Shown piece by piece: positions 25,782 to 35,725 of a stretch of DNA of 64,000 nt (the stretch's first letter is position 1; the number at the start of each line of letters is the position of its first letter). Source of the DNA: an uncultured Flammeovirgaceae bacterium (GTDB lineage Bacteria; Bacteroidota; Bacteroidia; Cytophagales; MED-G16); the NCBI GenBank assembly GCA_913052485.1, contig CAJXDN010000004.1, forward strand, positions 41,650-105,649. Direction: 5' to 3'. Below the pieces are notes generated by a model. The model ran no database searches. It was not told where the DNA came from and saw only the letters and a program-made list of their open reading frames with translations. The translations under genes were made by a program, and so were the position numbers.

Positions 25782-27399
25782 TTGGCCATCCATCAAACTG
25801 TTTTGCATTTTCTTTTGTGACATCTTGATATCTTGGCCAACACTCAAAAGTCACGTTGTTTTCTTTTTTATTAAAACTTATTATTCCATAACCAGATCCA
25901 CTAGAATCTGCATCTGGATTTGCATAGGCATGCATAGTAATTTTATTATTAAAACCATCTAGATATCTACCATTCCATGGTAATTTGTTATTTGAATTTT
26001 CACCTTGCATTTCATCCTCAGGCCACCACCATCTACTGTAATAATTATTTACAAGGGCTGGAACAATAAATGCCCAAGGACCATCTTCAAACTTTTCGAT
26101 ACCATGATGAATTACAGTGGAAAGATGTTGATCTCCAGCGATGTGGACTGCATTTGCATCTTTAATTAATTTCAAAGCTTTATTTCTTCCACTCTGAGGC
26201 CATCCATTTGAGTCAAGGTCAGCATGAAGTCTATTTTCTTTATTTCCGTGTAGATGAGCACCACCGCAAAATCCAGTCTGTGATAGCACTGCTTTTATAA
26301 CTGATTTTTCTTTATTTTCTCCCCATTTTTTTAAAAATTTATGCTGTCTATCTCCTAGTAGACTGAGTCCATCTAGATCTATAGATTTTGGATCATAATT
26401 ATTATTTCTGATATGATCAGGTCTCGGTCCTTGTTGAGGAATCTTACCCTTAGGACCAGATTTAAATTTTCTGTCTTCAATAACGGCAAAATCAATATCT
26501 CCATAAATTAAATTTGTATAGTAAACATTGATTCCTTGTTCAATGGGTGTTTTGTCATAAGGGTCAGGGAGATGTTTGGTCTGAGCTCTCTCAACCATCT
26601 TAATATATTCTTTATGATAGAAATAACCACCATCATTTCCTGCAGCTGATGAGGCAACTTTCCCATTTTCACCCCACAGGTTACCTTGGCCAATATCATG
26701 ATCATCAGGAATAGTAATGCAGGGTCTATCCCTAAATATTTCTCGAAATTGCATGCCAAATTTGAGCCATGCTGCGGTATGTTCTTTGTGGTCGTAAGAT
26801 TGGTCACCAGCAAAAAATAGAATATCAGGATTTAAATAATTTATATTTTTAATATAATTTTTTCTCTCTCCTCTGTCCTTATTACTATTACAAGAAAATG
26901 CTGCCAGTTTTATGGTATTTTGATCTGTTGGATTTTTTCTTATTAATCCATTGAATTTTCCATTATTTCCGTGCGTCAGTCTGTATTTAATATTTTTTGA
27001 ATCATCCCAATCTTCTATTTTAAAAGTTGTAGCCCATCCAATTTCATTAACAATTTTTTTACTTACTACTACCCACTTTTTATCTCTATATATTTCAAGT
27101 CTTACTTCCCTTGATTCTTCGGGATAAAGTGGGAAGAGTTGTGCAGTTAGCTTTAATATATTATTAGATAAGGTATAAATTCCGAATGCGATAACATCTT
27201 TTCTTTCAACTTTTAAATCAATTATTTCATTATTTCCTCTATTCCACCAATCATTTGTAGCAAGGAGATCAAGACCAGAAAAAGGAGATTTTACGTAATT
27301 ATTACTTTCTGATTTTGCAGAAAATATCGATGAGGAAGCTAATGCTGCTCCAGACAATGATGTCTTTTTTATAAAGCTTCTCCTATCTAATTTGCTCAT
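25762..27399 (-). CDS. Tat-exported PhoD-like metallophosphatase
   Basis: A 545-residue protein with a twin-arginine leader (RRSFIKKTSLSGAALA, residues 6-21). An N-terminal beta domain (to about 180) is followed by the metallophosphatase core: AGDQSYDH (Asp199), IPDDHDIGQ, and a C-terminal AGDQHLSTVIHHG. These fit PhoD-like alkaline phosphatases and phosphodiesterases, which use Ca2+/Fe3+ and are exported folded. Likely role: release of phosphate from organic phosphate esters or diesters in the periplasm. It is convergent with the sulfatase (20-bp overlap) and separated by a 221-bp divergent gap from the gene at 27621. Confidence 0.87.
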   Translation of the reverse strand: MSKLDRRSFIKKTSLSGAALASSSIFSAKSESNNYVKSPFSGLDLLATNDWWNRGNNEIIDLKVERKDVIAFGIYTLSNNILKLTAQLFPLYPEESREVRLEIYRDKKWVVVSKKIVNEIGWATTFKIEDWDDSKNIKYRLTHGNNGKFNGLIRKNPTDQNTIKLAAFSCNSNKDRGERKNYIKNINYLNPDILFFAGDQSYDHKEHTAAWLKFGMQFREIFRDRPCITIPDDHDIGQGNLWGENGKVASSAAGNDGGYFYHKEYIKMVERAQTKHLPDPYDKTPIEQGINVYYTNLIYGDIDFAVIEDRKFKSGPKGKIPQQGPRPDHIRNNNYDPKSIDLDGLSLLGDRQHKFLKKWGENKEKSVIKAVLSQTGFCGGAHLHGNKENRLHADLDSNGWPQSGRNKALKLIKDANAVHIAGDQHLSTVIHHGIEKFEDGPWAFIVPALVNNYYSRWWWPEDEMQGENSNNKLPWNGRYLDGFNNKITMHAYANPDADSSGSGYGIISFNKKENNVTFECWPRYQDVTKENAKQFDGWPITVSLG

Positions 27400-27501
27400 A
27401 TTTAATTTCTAAATGAGATATATAAATTAAAAATTCCTTTTGTAAAGAATTAAATACATTTAAAAATTAATTTATTTAATTTATTAATTAAAAGTTGTTA
27501 T

Positions 27502-27524
27502 TAATGAATAAAAAATATTCATTA
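27502..27524. repeat. 9-bp inverted repeat in a 221-bp divergent gap
   Basis: TAATGAATA (27502-27510) and TATTCATTA (27516-27524) form a perfect 9-bp inverted repeat with an AAAAA loop, followed by GGAGG at 27525-27529. It lies between two divergent genes (27399 and 27621), so it could be an operator. It lacks a T tract on the plus strand and is not a standard terminator. The rest of the gap is AT-rich without a recognisable gene. Confidence 0.4.
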
Positions 27525-27620
27525 GGAGGTATAAAAAGATTTAACCTTTCATTGATAGGATTATTAAAATTAGAAATACACTTCGTTTTTTATTGAGAAA
27601 AAAATGTTTGTACAAAAACC

Positions 27621-28409
27621 ATGGAATATAAAAAAAAACTGTTAATAAAGTATTCACTAGAATTTATTGTGATTGTTGTTGGTATCTCAGTAACATTTTG
27701 GATTGATGAGTGGAATAGGAATAGACTTGAGGATATCCAACATATTAAGGATATTAAATCAATAATTGATGACTTAGAATTTGATTCTGTAACTATTGAT
27801 AGAGTTAACTCCTCACTAGAAATTGGTGATTTTAAATCAAAAAAAATAATTGAGCTAATTGAAATAAAACAACAAAATAAAATTAGTTATGAAGAATACT
27901 ACAAAAGTATAATTGACCTCGGATTCTTATATTCCTACGAGACATTTTTTATGACTGATGCTACTTACAAATCCCTTATTTCTAATGGGAGAATAAATAT
28001 GTTCCCCGAGGATATTCATAGTATGATGAATAAATATTATGAGGCAATAGCAAAAAGAATTTATGATAATAACCAAATTGTAGATAATATTTCATTACAG
28101 TACTATAACTACTACCATCCATTTTCAATGTTGTATGCAAATGAAAATTTAAATAATTCTGTTGTCTCAGACAGGAGGTTTGGAGTTACAGGTTCAGGTG
28201 AGTTTTCTGAGAAAAGTATGGAAAGGTTTTATAGATTTTTTAAAAATCAAAAAATAAAAGAAATCTATTTAGGGGTAGAGTTTTACTCTAATACAATTAA
28301 TTTAAGAAACAGAATAAATTTATATACCCAAAGAATAAAAGAGGTAAATAGTGAGAGGAATAAAATATCTGAATCTATTAGAGAATACCTGAAACAGCTT
28401 GAAAATTAG
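27621..28409 (+). CDS. DUF6090-like single-pass membrane protein
   Basis: A 262-residue protein with one N-terminal membrane helix (about residues 8-27, YSLEFIVIVVGISVTFWID) and the sequence WNRNRLED directly after it. This membrane-exit signature is typical of Bacteroidota DUF6090 proteins. The rest is soluble and largely helical, and the family has no known function. It is followed 51 bp later by a small lipoprotein and an S9 peptidase. The upstream gap contains the 9-bp inverted repeat. Confidence 0.6.
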   Translation: MEYKKKLLIKYSLEFIVIVVGISVTFWIDEWNRNRLEDIQHIKDIKSIIDDLEFDSVTIDRVNSSLEIGDFKSKKIIELIEIKQQNKISYEEYYKSIIDLGFLYSYETFFMTDATYKSLISNGRINMFPEDIHSMMNKYYEAIAKRIYDNNQIVDNISLQYYNYYHPFSMLYANENLNNSVVSDRRFGVTGSGEFSEKSMERFYRFFKNQKIKEIYLGVEFYSNTINLRNRINLYTQRIKEVNSERNKISESIREYLKQLEN

Positions 28410-28460
28410 CCTTTTATTGAATTTTTTAATTTAAATATTTAGATTACTATCAAAAATTGT

Positions 28461-28910
28461 ATGAAAAATTTATTAGTCATCCTTTTATTATTTTCTTGTA
28501 GTCAGGTTGGAAATGATAGAGAGGTATCAGTTAAAAATGCAAACTCTGAAAGTATTTCATTTATAATTGAACTAAAAGTTAATACTGATAGTAAAGAAAA
28601 CCTAGATATTTTTATTCAGGAAATAACCGATAATGTGCTCAATACTGAAGAGTTTTGTCTCGAATATGGTTATTATATTTCTGAAGATAGATCTTCGGTA
28701 ACATTATATGAGAAGTACATAGATAGTGAATCAGGAATAAAACATGGACAGAGTTTTATATCTGGACCATTTTTTGATAGATTTTTTAATCTCTTCACTT
28801 TACAAAATTTCATTGTAACTGGTCCGGCGAGTAAAGAATTCAAGAAGTTTACATCTGATAATGGATTTGTGATTGAGTATAGGGAGTCAGTTGATGGTTT
28901 TAGAAGATAA
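28461..28910 (+). CDS. small lipoprotein with possible ABM-like (dimeric alpha/beta barrel) domain
   Basis: A 149-residue lipoprotein: leader ending LLFSC (Cys13). The mature part has the order strand-helix-strand with FCLEYGYYISEDRSSVTLYEKY, then SGIKHG and a Phe-rich helix. This resembles antibiotic biosynthesis monooxygenase (ABM) ferredoxin-like domains, which are often binding rather than catalytic. The similarity is weak and the protein should be treated as of unknown function. Its stop lies close to, or overlaps, the start of the peptidase gene, so both are probably one operon. Confidence 0.55.
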   Translation: MKNLLVILLLFSCSQVGNDREVSVKNANSESISFIIELKVNTDSKENLDIFIQEITDNVLNTEEFCLEYGYYISEDRSSVTLYEKYIDSESGIKHGQSFISGPFFDRFFNLFTLQNFIVTGPASKEFKKFTSDNGFVIEYRESVDGFRR

Positions 28911-30936
28911 TAATTTGAGAAGTCTTTATATCCTAGTACTACTTTTCTCTTGTATGTGTGCTGAGCTCATTGCACAGAGCAAGTTTGAAAATCTAGATGT
29001 TTTTGAATTGCAGTACGCTAGAGACCCTCAAGTATCTCCACTCGGTGATAAGATATTATATGTGAGGACAGAGATGGATATTATGAAAGATGGGAAATCT
29101 TCTAGTATCTGGATTATGAATATTGATGGTTCTAATCACAAGAAATTAACATCTTCGCTCAATAACGAATCTAGTCCGAGATGGAGCCCCGATGGCAATA
29201 TGATTTCATATATTTCAAACTCTGAAGATGGGAATGGTTCAGAAATTTTTATGTTTTGGGTTGAGTCGAATCAGTATACCTCAATTTCTCAGTTACATGG
29301 ATCACCTAGATCTCTAAAATGGTCACCAGATGGAAATTATATTGGCTTTTTAATGTTTGTCCCTGTTCAAACTCTTCAATTAGTAACTCCTCCTTCCAAA
29401 CCTGAAAATGCAGTTTGGGCAGAGAAACCTAGAATTACTGAACGATTAAAACATGAGGCAGATGGATCTGGCTATATGAAAGAGGGATTTACCCATATTT
29501 TTTATATCTCATATAGTGGTGGGCCCCCTAGACAAGTTACATCTGAGAACTATAACCACTATTCTTTTGATTGGATGAAAGACTCAAATGGGTTTATATT
29601 TTCATCTAACTATACTGAAGATTGGGAGTATGACTTTAGAAATTCAGAGCTATATAAAATTGATAAAAATGGATCTCAAATGCGTCAGCTAACTACTCGA
29701 AATGGTCCAGATTATGACCCAGCTATTTCACCAGATGGTAAGAGAATAGCATATCTTGGGTATGATGACAAGGTCCAAACTTATCAAGTTAATAACTTAT
29801 ACCTTATCAATACCGACGGAGGAGATAGAACTAAAATTGATATTAATCTAGATAGAGAAATTTCCTCTCTTAAATGGTCCAGAGATGGAAAAAAAATATT
29901 TTTTATGTATGATAATGAGGGGAATACAAAAATTGCTCATACCACACTTGATGGAAAGGTTACTAAAATTATTGATGATGTTGGTGGTACTACAATTGGT
30001 AGACCATACGGTGGTGGATCATATTCTACATCAAATAATAGTAAAGTTGTTTATACCTTAACCTCTCCCTACCATCCGTCAGATATTGGATTTTATTCTT
30101 CTAAGAGTAAAAAGAGATTAACAAACCTAAATTATGAATTATTTAAAAATAAAGATTTAGGTGAAATTGAAGATATATGGTACAAGTCAAGTTATGATGG
30201 TAGAAAAATTCAAGGCTGGATTGCAAAGCCCCCTGGATTTAATCCAAAAAAGAAGTATCCATTAATTGTTGAAAATCATGGGGGACCTATAAGTAATTAT
30301 GGGGATAGGTTCTCTCCTGAAATTTTATTGTATTCCGCAGCTGGATATGTCGTTTTCTATCCTAACCCAAGAGGAAGTACTAGTTATGGTGAAGAGTTTG
30401 GTAATTTACTTTATCATAATTATCCCGGGGAAGATTATAACGATGTCATGGACGGAGTAGATGCAATTATTAGTAAAGGGTATATTGATGAAAAAAATCT
30501 TTTCGTAACAGGTGGAAGTGCTGGCGGAATTATGACCGCTTGGATAATAGGAAAAAATAATAGGTTCAAGGCATCGGCAGTAATTAAACCAGTTATGAAC
30601 TGGATATCTAAAACATTGGTGGCTGATAATTATTATGGTTACGCATATTCTAGATATGAAGGTCAGCCATGGGAGAACTTCAATCATTATTGGAAATTTT
30701 CACCAATCTCCCTAGTTGGTAATATCCAAACACCTACGATGGTTATGGTAGGATTAAATGATCTAAGAACACCACCATCCGAGGCGAAACAATTGTATCA
30801 TGCATTGAAGCTTCGTAAAATAGAAACAGTTTATGTAGAAATTCCAGGAGCATATCATAACATATCAAACAGACCTAGCCAGTTAATAACTAAAATTGAT
30901 CATATTTTATATTGGTTTAATAAGTATCTAGATTGA
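28894..30936 (+). CDS. secreted S9 family serine peptidase (DPP IV/acylaminoacyl-peptidase type)
   Basis: About 680 residues. The first ATG at 28894 lies inside the upstream gene; a TTG at 28915 just after the upstream stop gives a cleaner signal peptide (RSLYILVLLFSCMCAELIAQ) and may be the real start. An N-terminal WD40/TolB-like propeller (SPDGNMISYIS, SPDGKRIAYLG) precedes an alpha/beta hydrolase domain. With the ATG numbering the catalytic triad is Ser542 (GGSAGG instead of the usual GGSYGG), Asp623 (GLNDLRTPP) and His655 (GAYHNIS). The propeller limits entry to short peptides, so it probably trims oligopeptides in the periplasm. Confidence 0.9.
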   Translation: MVLEDNNLRSLYILVLLFSCMCAELIAQSKFENLDVFELQYARDPQVSPLGDKILYVRTEMDIMKDGKSSSIWIMNIDGSNHKKLTSSLNNESSPRWSPDGNMISYISNSEDGNGSEIFMFWVESNQYTSISQLHGSPRSLKWSPDGNYIGFLMFVPVQTLQLVTPPSKPENAVWAEKPRITERLKHEADGSGYMKEGFTHIFYISYSGGPPRQVTSENYNHYSFDWMKDSNGFIFSSNYTEDWEYDFRNSELYKIDKNGSQMRQLTTRNGPDYDPAISPDGKRIAYLGYDDKVQTYQVNNLYLINTDGGDRTKIDINLDREISSLKWSRDGKKIFFMYDNEGNTKIAHTTLDGKVTKIIDDVGGTTIGRPYGGGSYSTSNNSKVVYTLTSPYHPSDIGFYSSKSKKRLTNLNYELFKNKDLGEIEDIWYKSSYDGRKIQGWIAKPPGFNPKKKYPLIVENHGGPISNYGDRFSPEILLYSAAGYVVFYPNPRGSTSYGEEFGNLLYHNYPGEDYNDVMDGVDAIISKGYIDEKNLFVTGGSAGGIMTAWIIGKNNRFKASAVIKPVMNWISKTLVADNYYGYAYSRYEGQPWENFNHYWKFSPISLVGNIQTPTMVMVGLNDLRTPPSEAKQLYHALKLRKIETVYVEIPGAYHNISNRPSQLITKIDHILYWFNKYLD

Positions 30937-30984
30937 TTTTTATAAGATTTTTATAATAATTAATTTTATGTAAATAAAACTTAG

Positions 30985-33456
30985 ATGAATTATAGATTAA
31001 TAATTTTATTATACTTTACCTCACTTTTAAATTCTTATTCACAGGATAACAACTTCTATTCAAGTTCGAGCATTATTTCAATGCTTGATAAGTTAGATAT
31101 CTTCGGGAAGGTTTTATACGTTGCAGCCCATCCAGATGATGAAAATACTAGACTAATAGCATATTTGGCTAATGAAAAAAAATACGAAACAGCATACTTG
31201 TCACTAACCAGAGGGGGAGGGGGTCAAAATTTTTTAGGGACACATCTCAAGGATAACCTTGGATTGATAAGAACTCAAGAATTACTTGAAGCTAGAAAAA
31301 TTGATGGAGGAATTCAGTTTTTTTCATCTGCTATTGATTTTGGTTTTTCTAAGGGACCAGTTGAATCTTTAAAATTTTGGGATGAGGAAAAGATTTTATA
31401 TGACTTTGTATGGATAATAAGAAAATTTAGGCCTGATGTAATGATTACTAGATTCAATCAAACTCCTGGAATCACTCACGGTCATCATACCGCCTCAGCG
31501 ATGTTAGCAAGTAAAGCATTTAATCTGGCTGGTGACCCTCAAATATTCCCCGATCAACTTAAGAAACTTAAAGTTTGGAAGCCAAAAAGAATACTTTGGA
31601 ATACATCAACTAGGTTTTTTAATCTTGATAATTATGACAAGGAAAAAATGCTAAAAATTGATGTAGGCGTATATAATAACAAAATAGGTAAATCTTATAA
31701 CGAGATTGCTTCTGAGAGTAGATCGATGCACAAAAGTCAGGCATTTGGTTCACTGAGAAGAAGGGGTAGCGAGGTTGAATTGTTAGTTCACACCCAGGGA
31801 AAAGAAGTTCAGAATGATATAATGGAAGATATAAACACTTCTATAGATAGGATAAGGCCAACAGATTCTTTGAAGTCTTATATTAAAAAGGCAAAAGATT
31901 TATTTGATGTAAATAACCCTCATCTAATGATTGATTATTTAACTCTTTCTTACAGAGAAATGAATAGGGTTGCTGATCGAAATTGGAGAGCTACAAAGAA
32001 AAATGAAATAAAAAATTTGATAAAGGCAGCATCTGGTCTATTTTTTGAGACAATATCAAATGTAGAGATTGCCTCAATCGGAGATGAAATAAAATTAAAT
32101 TTTGATATAATTAATAGGAGTCCTTATTCTATAAAATTAGAGAAGATTATATTACCAAATTATGAGTTACCAATAAATAAAAATTTAGAGGATAACACCC
32201 TGCTTAGAATTGAGGAAAACTTTGAGATACCCTCTGATAGTAAGTTATCAGAAAAATATTGGCTTTTAAATGATTCAGAATTTGGAAGTTATAATATTGA
32301 TGGTAATGATATGCTAGGTAGTCCAGATAATGACCCTGCAATCATGGCTAAATTTGTGTTTAGAATTAATGGTCAACAGATATCATATGACTCTCCTGTG
32401 TTGTACAAGGTTAATAGCCCAATTAATGGAGATGACTATAGACCGTTTAACATCGGAAACCCAATATATCTTAATCCACAAAATAATTTAGAGTACTTTG
32501 TCAATACTAATAAAAAATCTATTGAGGTTAATATCATTTCTGGAACTGATAATGTAAAAGCAAGAGTATTTTTAAATGCTAGCGAAGAAATAAAAGTTAG
32601 TCCAGAATTTATTGATGTTGATTTTCAAAATAAAGACGACATAAAAAAAATTAAATTCGATGTAGTTCTACCAGGAGATAAAAGTACAATCGATCCTATT
32701 ACATTTAGTGCAATAGTTGACAATAACACGTACTCCAGAGGCATTAATAAGATAGAATATTCGCATATTTATCATCAGACTAGATTCCCAAAGTCAGAAG
32801 TCTCAATCGTTAAATTAGATTTAAGATTAAAATCAATGAATATTGCCTATTTAATGGGTTCAGGAGATAAAATTCCTGAGTCATTATCACTTGTCGGGTA
32901 TAATGTTGACTTACTTGAAAAAAGCGATATATATTTTAAAAATTTAAAGGAATATGACGCATTGGTTATAGGTATTAGGGCATTTAATTCTGATAAATCT
33001 CTACTTAATGTAAAACCGCAGCTTATAAAATATATGAATAATGGTGGAAATGTTATTGTACAATATAATACCTCTAGAAATCTAGACGTAAATAAATTTG
33101 CTCCCTATCCCTTTAAATTATCAAGAAATAGAGTTTCCCAAGAGGACGCACCTGTTTATATAATTAATAAAAACCATCCAGTATTAAATACTCCAAATAA
33201 AATCACCACAGATGATTTTGATGGTTGGATCCAAGAGAGAGGATTATATTTTCCAAATACCTGGTCATCAGAATATCAAACTGTAATATCTTCAAATGAC
33301 GAGGGAGAAGATAGAAATGATGGCGGGATTCTAATAGCAGAAGTAGGTGAAGGTTATTTTATATATACATCATATTCTTGGTTCAGACAATTGCCTGCTG
33401 GAGTTTCAGGACCATATAAAATTTTCTCAAATCTTCTCTCTATGAATAAGAAATAA
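30985..33456 (+). CDS. secreted PIG-L family N-deacetylase, large multidomain form
   Basis: An 823-residue protein with a signal peptide (ending NSYSQ, residue 20). The PIG-L/LmbE zinc site is visible: His49-Pro-Asp51-Asp52-Glu53 and His165-Gly-His167-His168. These enzymes remove N-acetyl groups from sugars such as GlcNAc conjugates. After about residue 290 come beta-sandwich-like regions, then from about 610 a domain like class I glutamine amidotransferase/ThuA folds (IAYLMGSGDKIPESL, ALVIGIRAFN), seen in other Bacteroidota homologues. It starts 48 bp after the peptidase and is convergent with the fusion enzyme, one base between stops. Substrate unknown. Confidence 0.86.
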   Translation: MNYRLIILLYFTSLLNSYSQDNNFYSSSSIISMLDKLDIFGKVLYVAAHPDDENTRLIAYLANEKKYETAYLSLTRGGGGQNFLGTHLKDNLGLIRTQELLEARKIDGGIQFFSSAIDFGFSKGPVESLKFWDEEKILYDFVWIIRKFRPDVMITRFNQTPGITHGHHTASAMLASKAFNLAGDPQIFPDQLKKLKVWKPKRILWNTSTRFFNLDNYDKEKMLKIDVGVYNNKIGKSYNEIASESRSMHKSQAFGSLRRRGSEVELLVHTQGKEVQNDIMEDINTSIDRIRPTDSLKSYIKKAKDLFDVNNPHLMIDYLTLSYREMNRVADRNWRATKKNEIKNLIKAASGLFFETISNVEIASIGDEIKLNFDIINRSPYSIKLEKIILPNYELPINKNLEDNTLLRIEENFEIPSDSKLSEKYWLLNDSEFGSYNIDGNDMLGSPDNDPAIMAKFVFRINGQQISYDSPVLYKVNSPINGDDYRPFNIGNPIYLNPQNNLEYFVNTNKKSIEVNIISGTDNVKARVFLNASEEIKVSPEFIDVDFQNKDDIKKIKFDVVLPGDKSTIDPITFSAIVDNNTYSRGINKIEYSHIYHQTRFPKSEVSIVKLDLRLKSMNIAYLMGSGDKIPESLSLVGYNVDLLEKSDIYFKNLKEYDALVIGIRAFNSDKSLLNVKPQLIKYMNNGGNVIVQYNTSRNLDVNKFAPYPFKLSRNRVSQEDAPVYIINKNHPVLNTPNKITTDDFDGWIQERGLYFPNTWSSEYQTVISSNDEGEDRNDGGILIAEVGEGYFIYTSYSWFRQLPAGVSGPYKIFSNLLSMNKK

Positions 33457-33457
33457 T

Positions 33458-35725
33458 TTATTTATATCTATCAAGAATCTTTATCAGTGAAATTATTATT
33501 TGGTCAACATTTTTCTTTGTGAAACAGATTGGAGGTTTGGTTTTTATAACATTGTTGTAAGGTCCATCTGTACCAACCAAGATATGATTGTCACGAAGTT
33601 TGTTATTTATGTGCTTAGCTAATTTGGCATTTGGTTTTTTATCTTTTTTATGAATTATTTCTATGCCTAAAAAAAGTCCTTGACCTCTAACATCTCCAAT
33701 AACTTTATACTTATCTTTTAACGAGTTAAGTTTATTTTTATAATAACTACCTACAATTTTTGCATTCTTCTGTAAACCTTCTTCCTCAATAATATTTAAT
33801 ACTGATAAACCTACCGCACATGATACAGGATTCCCACCAAATGAACTAAAAAATTCAACGCCTTTCTCAAATGAATTAGCAATTTTAGATGTGGTAACTA
33901 CTGCACCAATAGGATGTCCATTTCCCATTGGTTTTCCAAGTATTACGATATCTGGTGTCACATCATGCATTTCAAAACCCCAAAAGTATTTACCTAACCT
34001 ACCAAATCCAGTTTGAACCTCATCGCTTATACAAACACCTTTGTGCTCTCTAACTTTTTTATATATTATTTTGAGATAATTCTTTGGTAAAGGGACTTGG
34101 CCCCCACATCCAAGAATTGGTTCTGATATAAATGCTGCGATATTTTTGACTTTACTGGTAGCTTCAATAGCATATTTTCTTCCTATATATTTTTCACTTT
34201 TATCATAAATTGACCTAAATAAATCTGGCATTGGAACATGAGTAATGTGATCTTTAAGACCTTGTCCCTTTTTATTTCCATATTTATAATGACTTATATC
34301 TGTACCTGTTTGTGTATGGCCATGATAACCATTTTCAACTACCATTATTTTTTTGTTTTTTGAGTGATTTAGAGCCATTTTAATGGCTAGGTCGCTAGCT
34401 TCACTTCCAGAATTAACAAAATAAATTTTATTTAAACTTTTAGGAAATTTATTAAGTAATTTTTTAGCATACTTATATAAGTTATCGTGAAGATATCTGG
34501 TATTAGTATTTAATTTCTTTATCTGTCTAGTTATTGCATCATTGATTTTAGGGTGGGCATGTCCTACAATCGGGATATTATTATATGCATCTAGATATGC
34601 TTTACCTTCATTATCAAACATATATTGGAATGCTGACCTTTCAAAAGCAATTGGATTATCATAGCTAACAGAAAAAATTGGACTAATTACTGAGTTTCTT
34701 TCATCAATATATTTTTTAATATTCTTTACTTTTAAGGGTTTTCTCCCAGTTGCTTTTCTGAACTCATTTTCAGCAAATTTTGGACTAATTTTGATTAACT
34801 TTTCTAGCATTTTCCAAGCTTTCTTTTCTGAAATAAGAGCATACTTGTTGAATGGATTAATTTCTTTTGAATACGCAGAATTACAGACACTAATACATAA
34901 TTTTGATGCAATCAGATAGTATAGTAGGGATATTTCAAGATCAGTTAATTTTATTATTTTGTTATAGCTTTTCAAAAGTGTACATCCAGATTTTATGGGA
35001 TCATTTTTTCCATATGTTGAATATGTAATTGCTACAGCCACCTCATTGATAAGTTGAGATTCAGATAAATCTCCAAAGTCAATAATACTTAACTCTTTTT
35101 TTTTATTAATTAGTAAATTCCACTCATTGGCATCATTATGAATAATTGACCTTCTTAACTCTTTGAGTTTTGGTTCAACAAATTCATCAAATTGCTGAAA
35201 ATAAAATAATACTATTTTTCTCTTTGAAGGGTCTTTTATATACCTAATAAATTTCTCGTTATATTTTAAATTTTGAATATCCCAATTTAAAATTCTAGAC
35301 GAGATTTTATCATTACTATATCTCATTAAAAGTTTACTCATTCTTCCAATAAATAAACCGAGGGATTTTAAGGTTTTTTCTGAAATTTTATTTTCTCCTA
35401 AAAATTTACCATCAATGTATGATAAAATTCTTATTATATACTTTTTTCTTCTATATAATATAATCTCAAAACCATTCTTATTTACAGATAAAATTGGACG
35501 TGGAAATATTTCCTGCTTTGATTTATCTAGATAAACTAAACAATCATTTTCTGCCGTTATTATAGATTCAATTTTTTTTGAATAGGTATATTTCTTTAAA
35601 ATGTATTTATTATCCTTACAGACTACAAGGTAGTTGTCATTATCATACCCTGTTAGTTTTTTTAAACTAGTTATATTTAATCCAAAAAGTAATTTAGCTT
35701 CCTTTCTTAGTTGTAATGTTTCCAT
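33458..35725 (-). CDS. APH-type kinase fused to class III aminotransferase-fold phospho-lyase
   Basis: A 755-residue two-domain cytoplasmic protein. Residues 1-300 are an aminoglycoside/choline/hydroxylysine kinase-like domain with His196-Asn-Asp198, Asn203 and IDFGD (Asp216). Residues from about 340 are a class III PLP aminotransferase fold with NSGSEASDLAIKMAL, DEVQTGFGR and PLP lysine Lys598 in GKPMGNG. In animals a hydroxylysine kinase and phospho-lyases acting on phosphohydroxylysine or phosphoethanolamine have these two folds. The fusion suggests one enzyme phosphorylates an amino alcohol and then eliminates phosphate and ammonia (inference). Its start overlaps the DUF411 gene by 19 bp. 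A plain transaminase is the alternative. Confidence 0.86.
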   Translation of the reverse strand: METLQLRKEAKLLFGLNITSLKKLTGYDNDNYLVVCKDNKYILKKYTYSKKIESIITAENDCLVYLDKSKQEIFPRPILSVNKNGFEIILYRRKKYIIRILSYIDGKFLGENKISEKTLKSLGLFIGRMSKLLMRYSNDKISSRILNWDIQNLKYNEKFIRYIKDPSKRKIVLFYFQQFDEFVEPKLKELRRSIIHNDANEWNLLINKKKELSIIDFGDLSESQLINEVAVAITYSTYGKNDPIKSGCTLLKSYNKIIKLTDLEISLLYYLIASKLCISVCNSAYSKEINPFNKYALISEKKAWKMLEKLIKISPKFAENEFRKATGRKPLKVKNIKKYIDERNSVISPIFSVSYDNPIAFERSAFQYMFDNEGKAYLDAYNNIPIVGHAHPKINDAITRQIKKLNTNTRYLHDNLYKYAKKLLNKFPKSLNKIYFVNSGSEASDLAIKMALNHSKNKKIMVVENGYHGHTQTGTDISHYKYGNKKGQGLKDHITHVPMPDLFRSIYDKSEKYIGRKYAIEATSKVKNIAAFISEPILGCGGQVPLPKNYLKIIYKKVREHKGVCISDEVQTGFGRLGKYFWGFEMHDVTPDIVILGKPMGNGHPIGAVVTTSKIANSFEKGVEFFSSFGGNPVSCAVGLSVLNIIEEEGLQKNAKIVGSYYKNKLNSLKDKYKVIGDVRGQGLFLGIEIIHKKDKKPNAKLAKHINNKLRDNHILVGTDGPYNNVIKTKPPICFTKKNVDQIIISLIKILDRYK

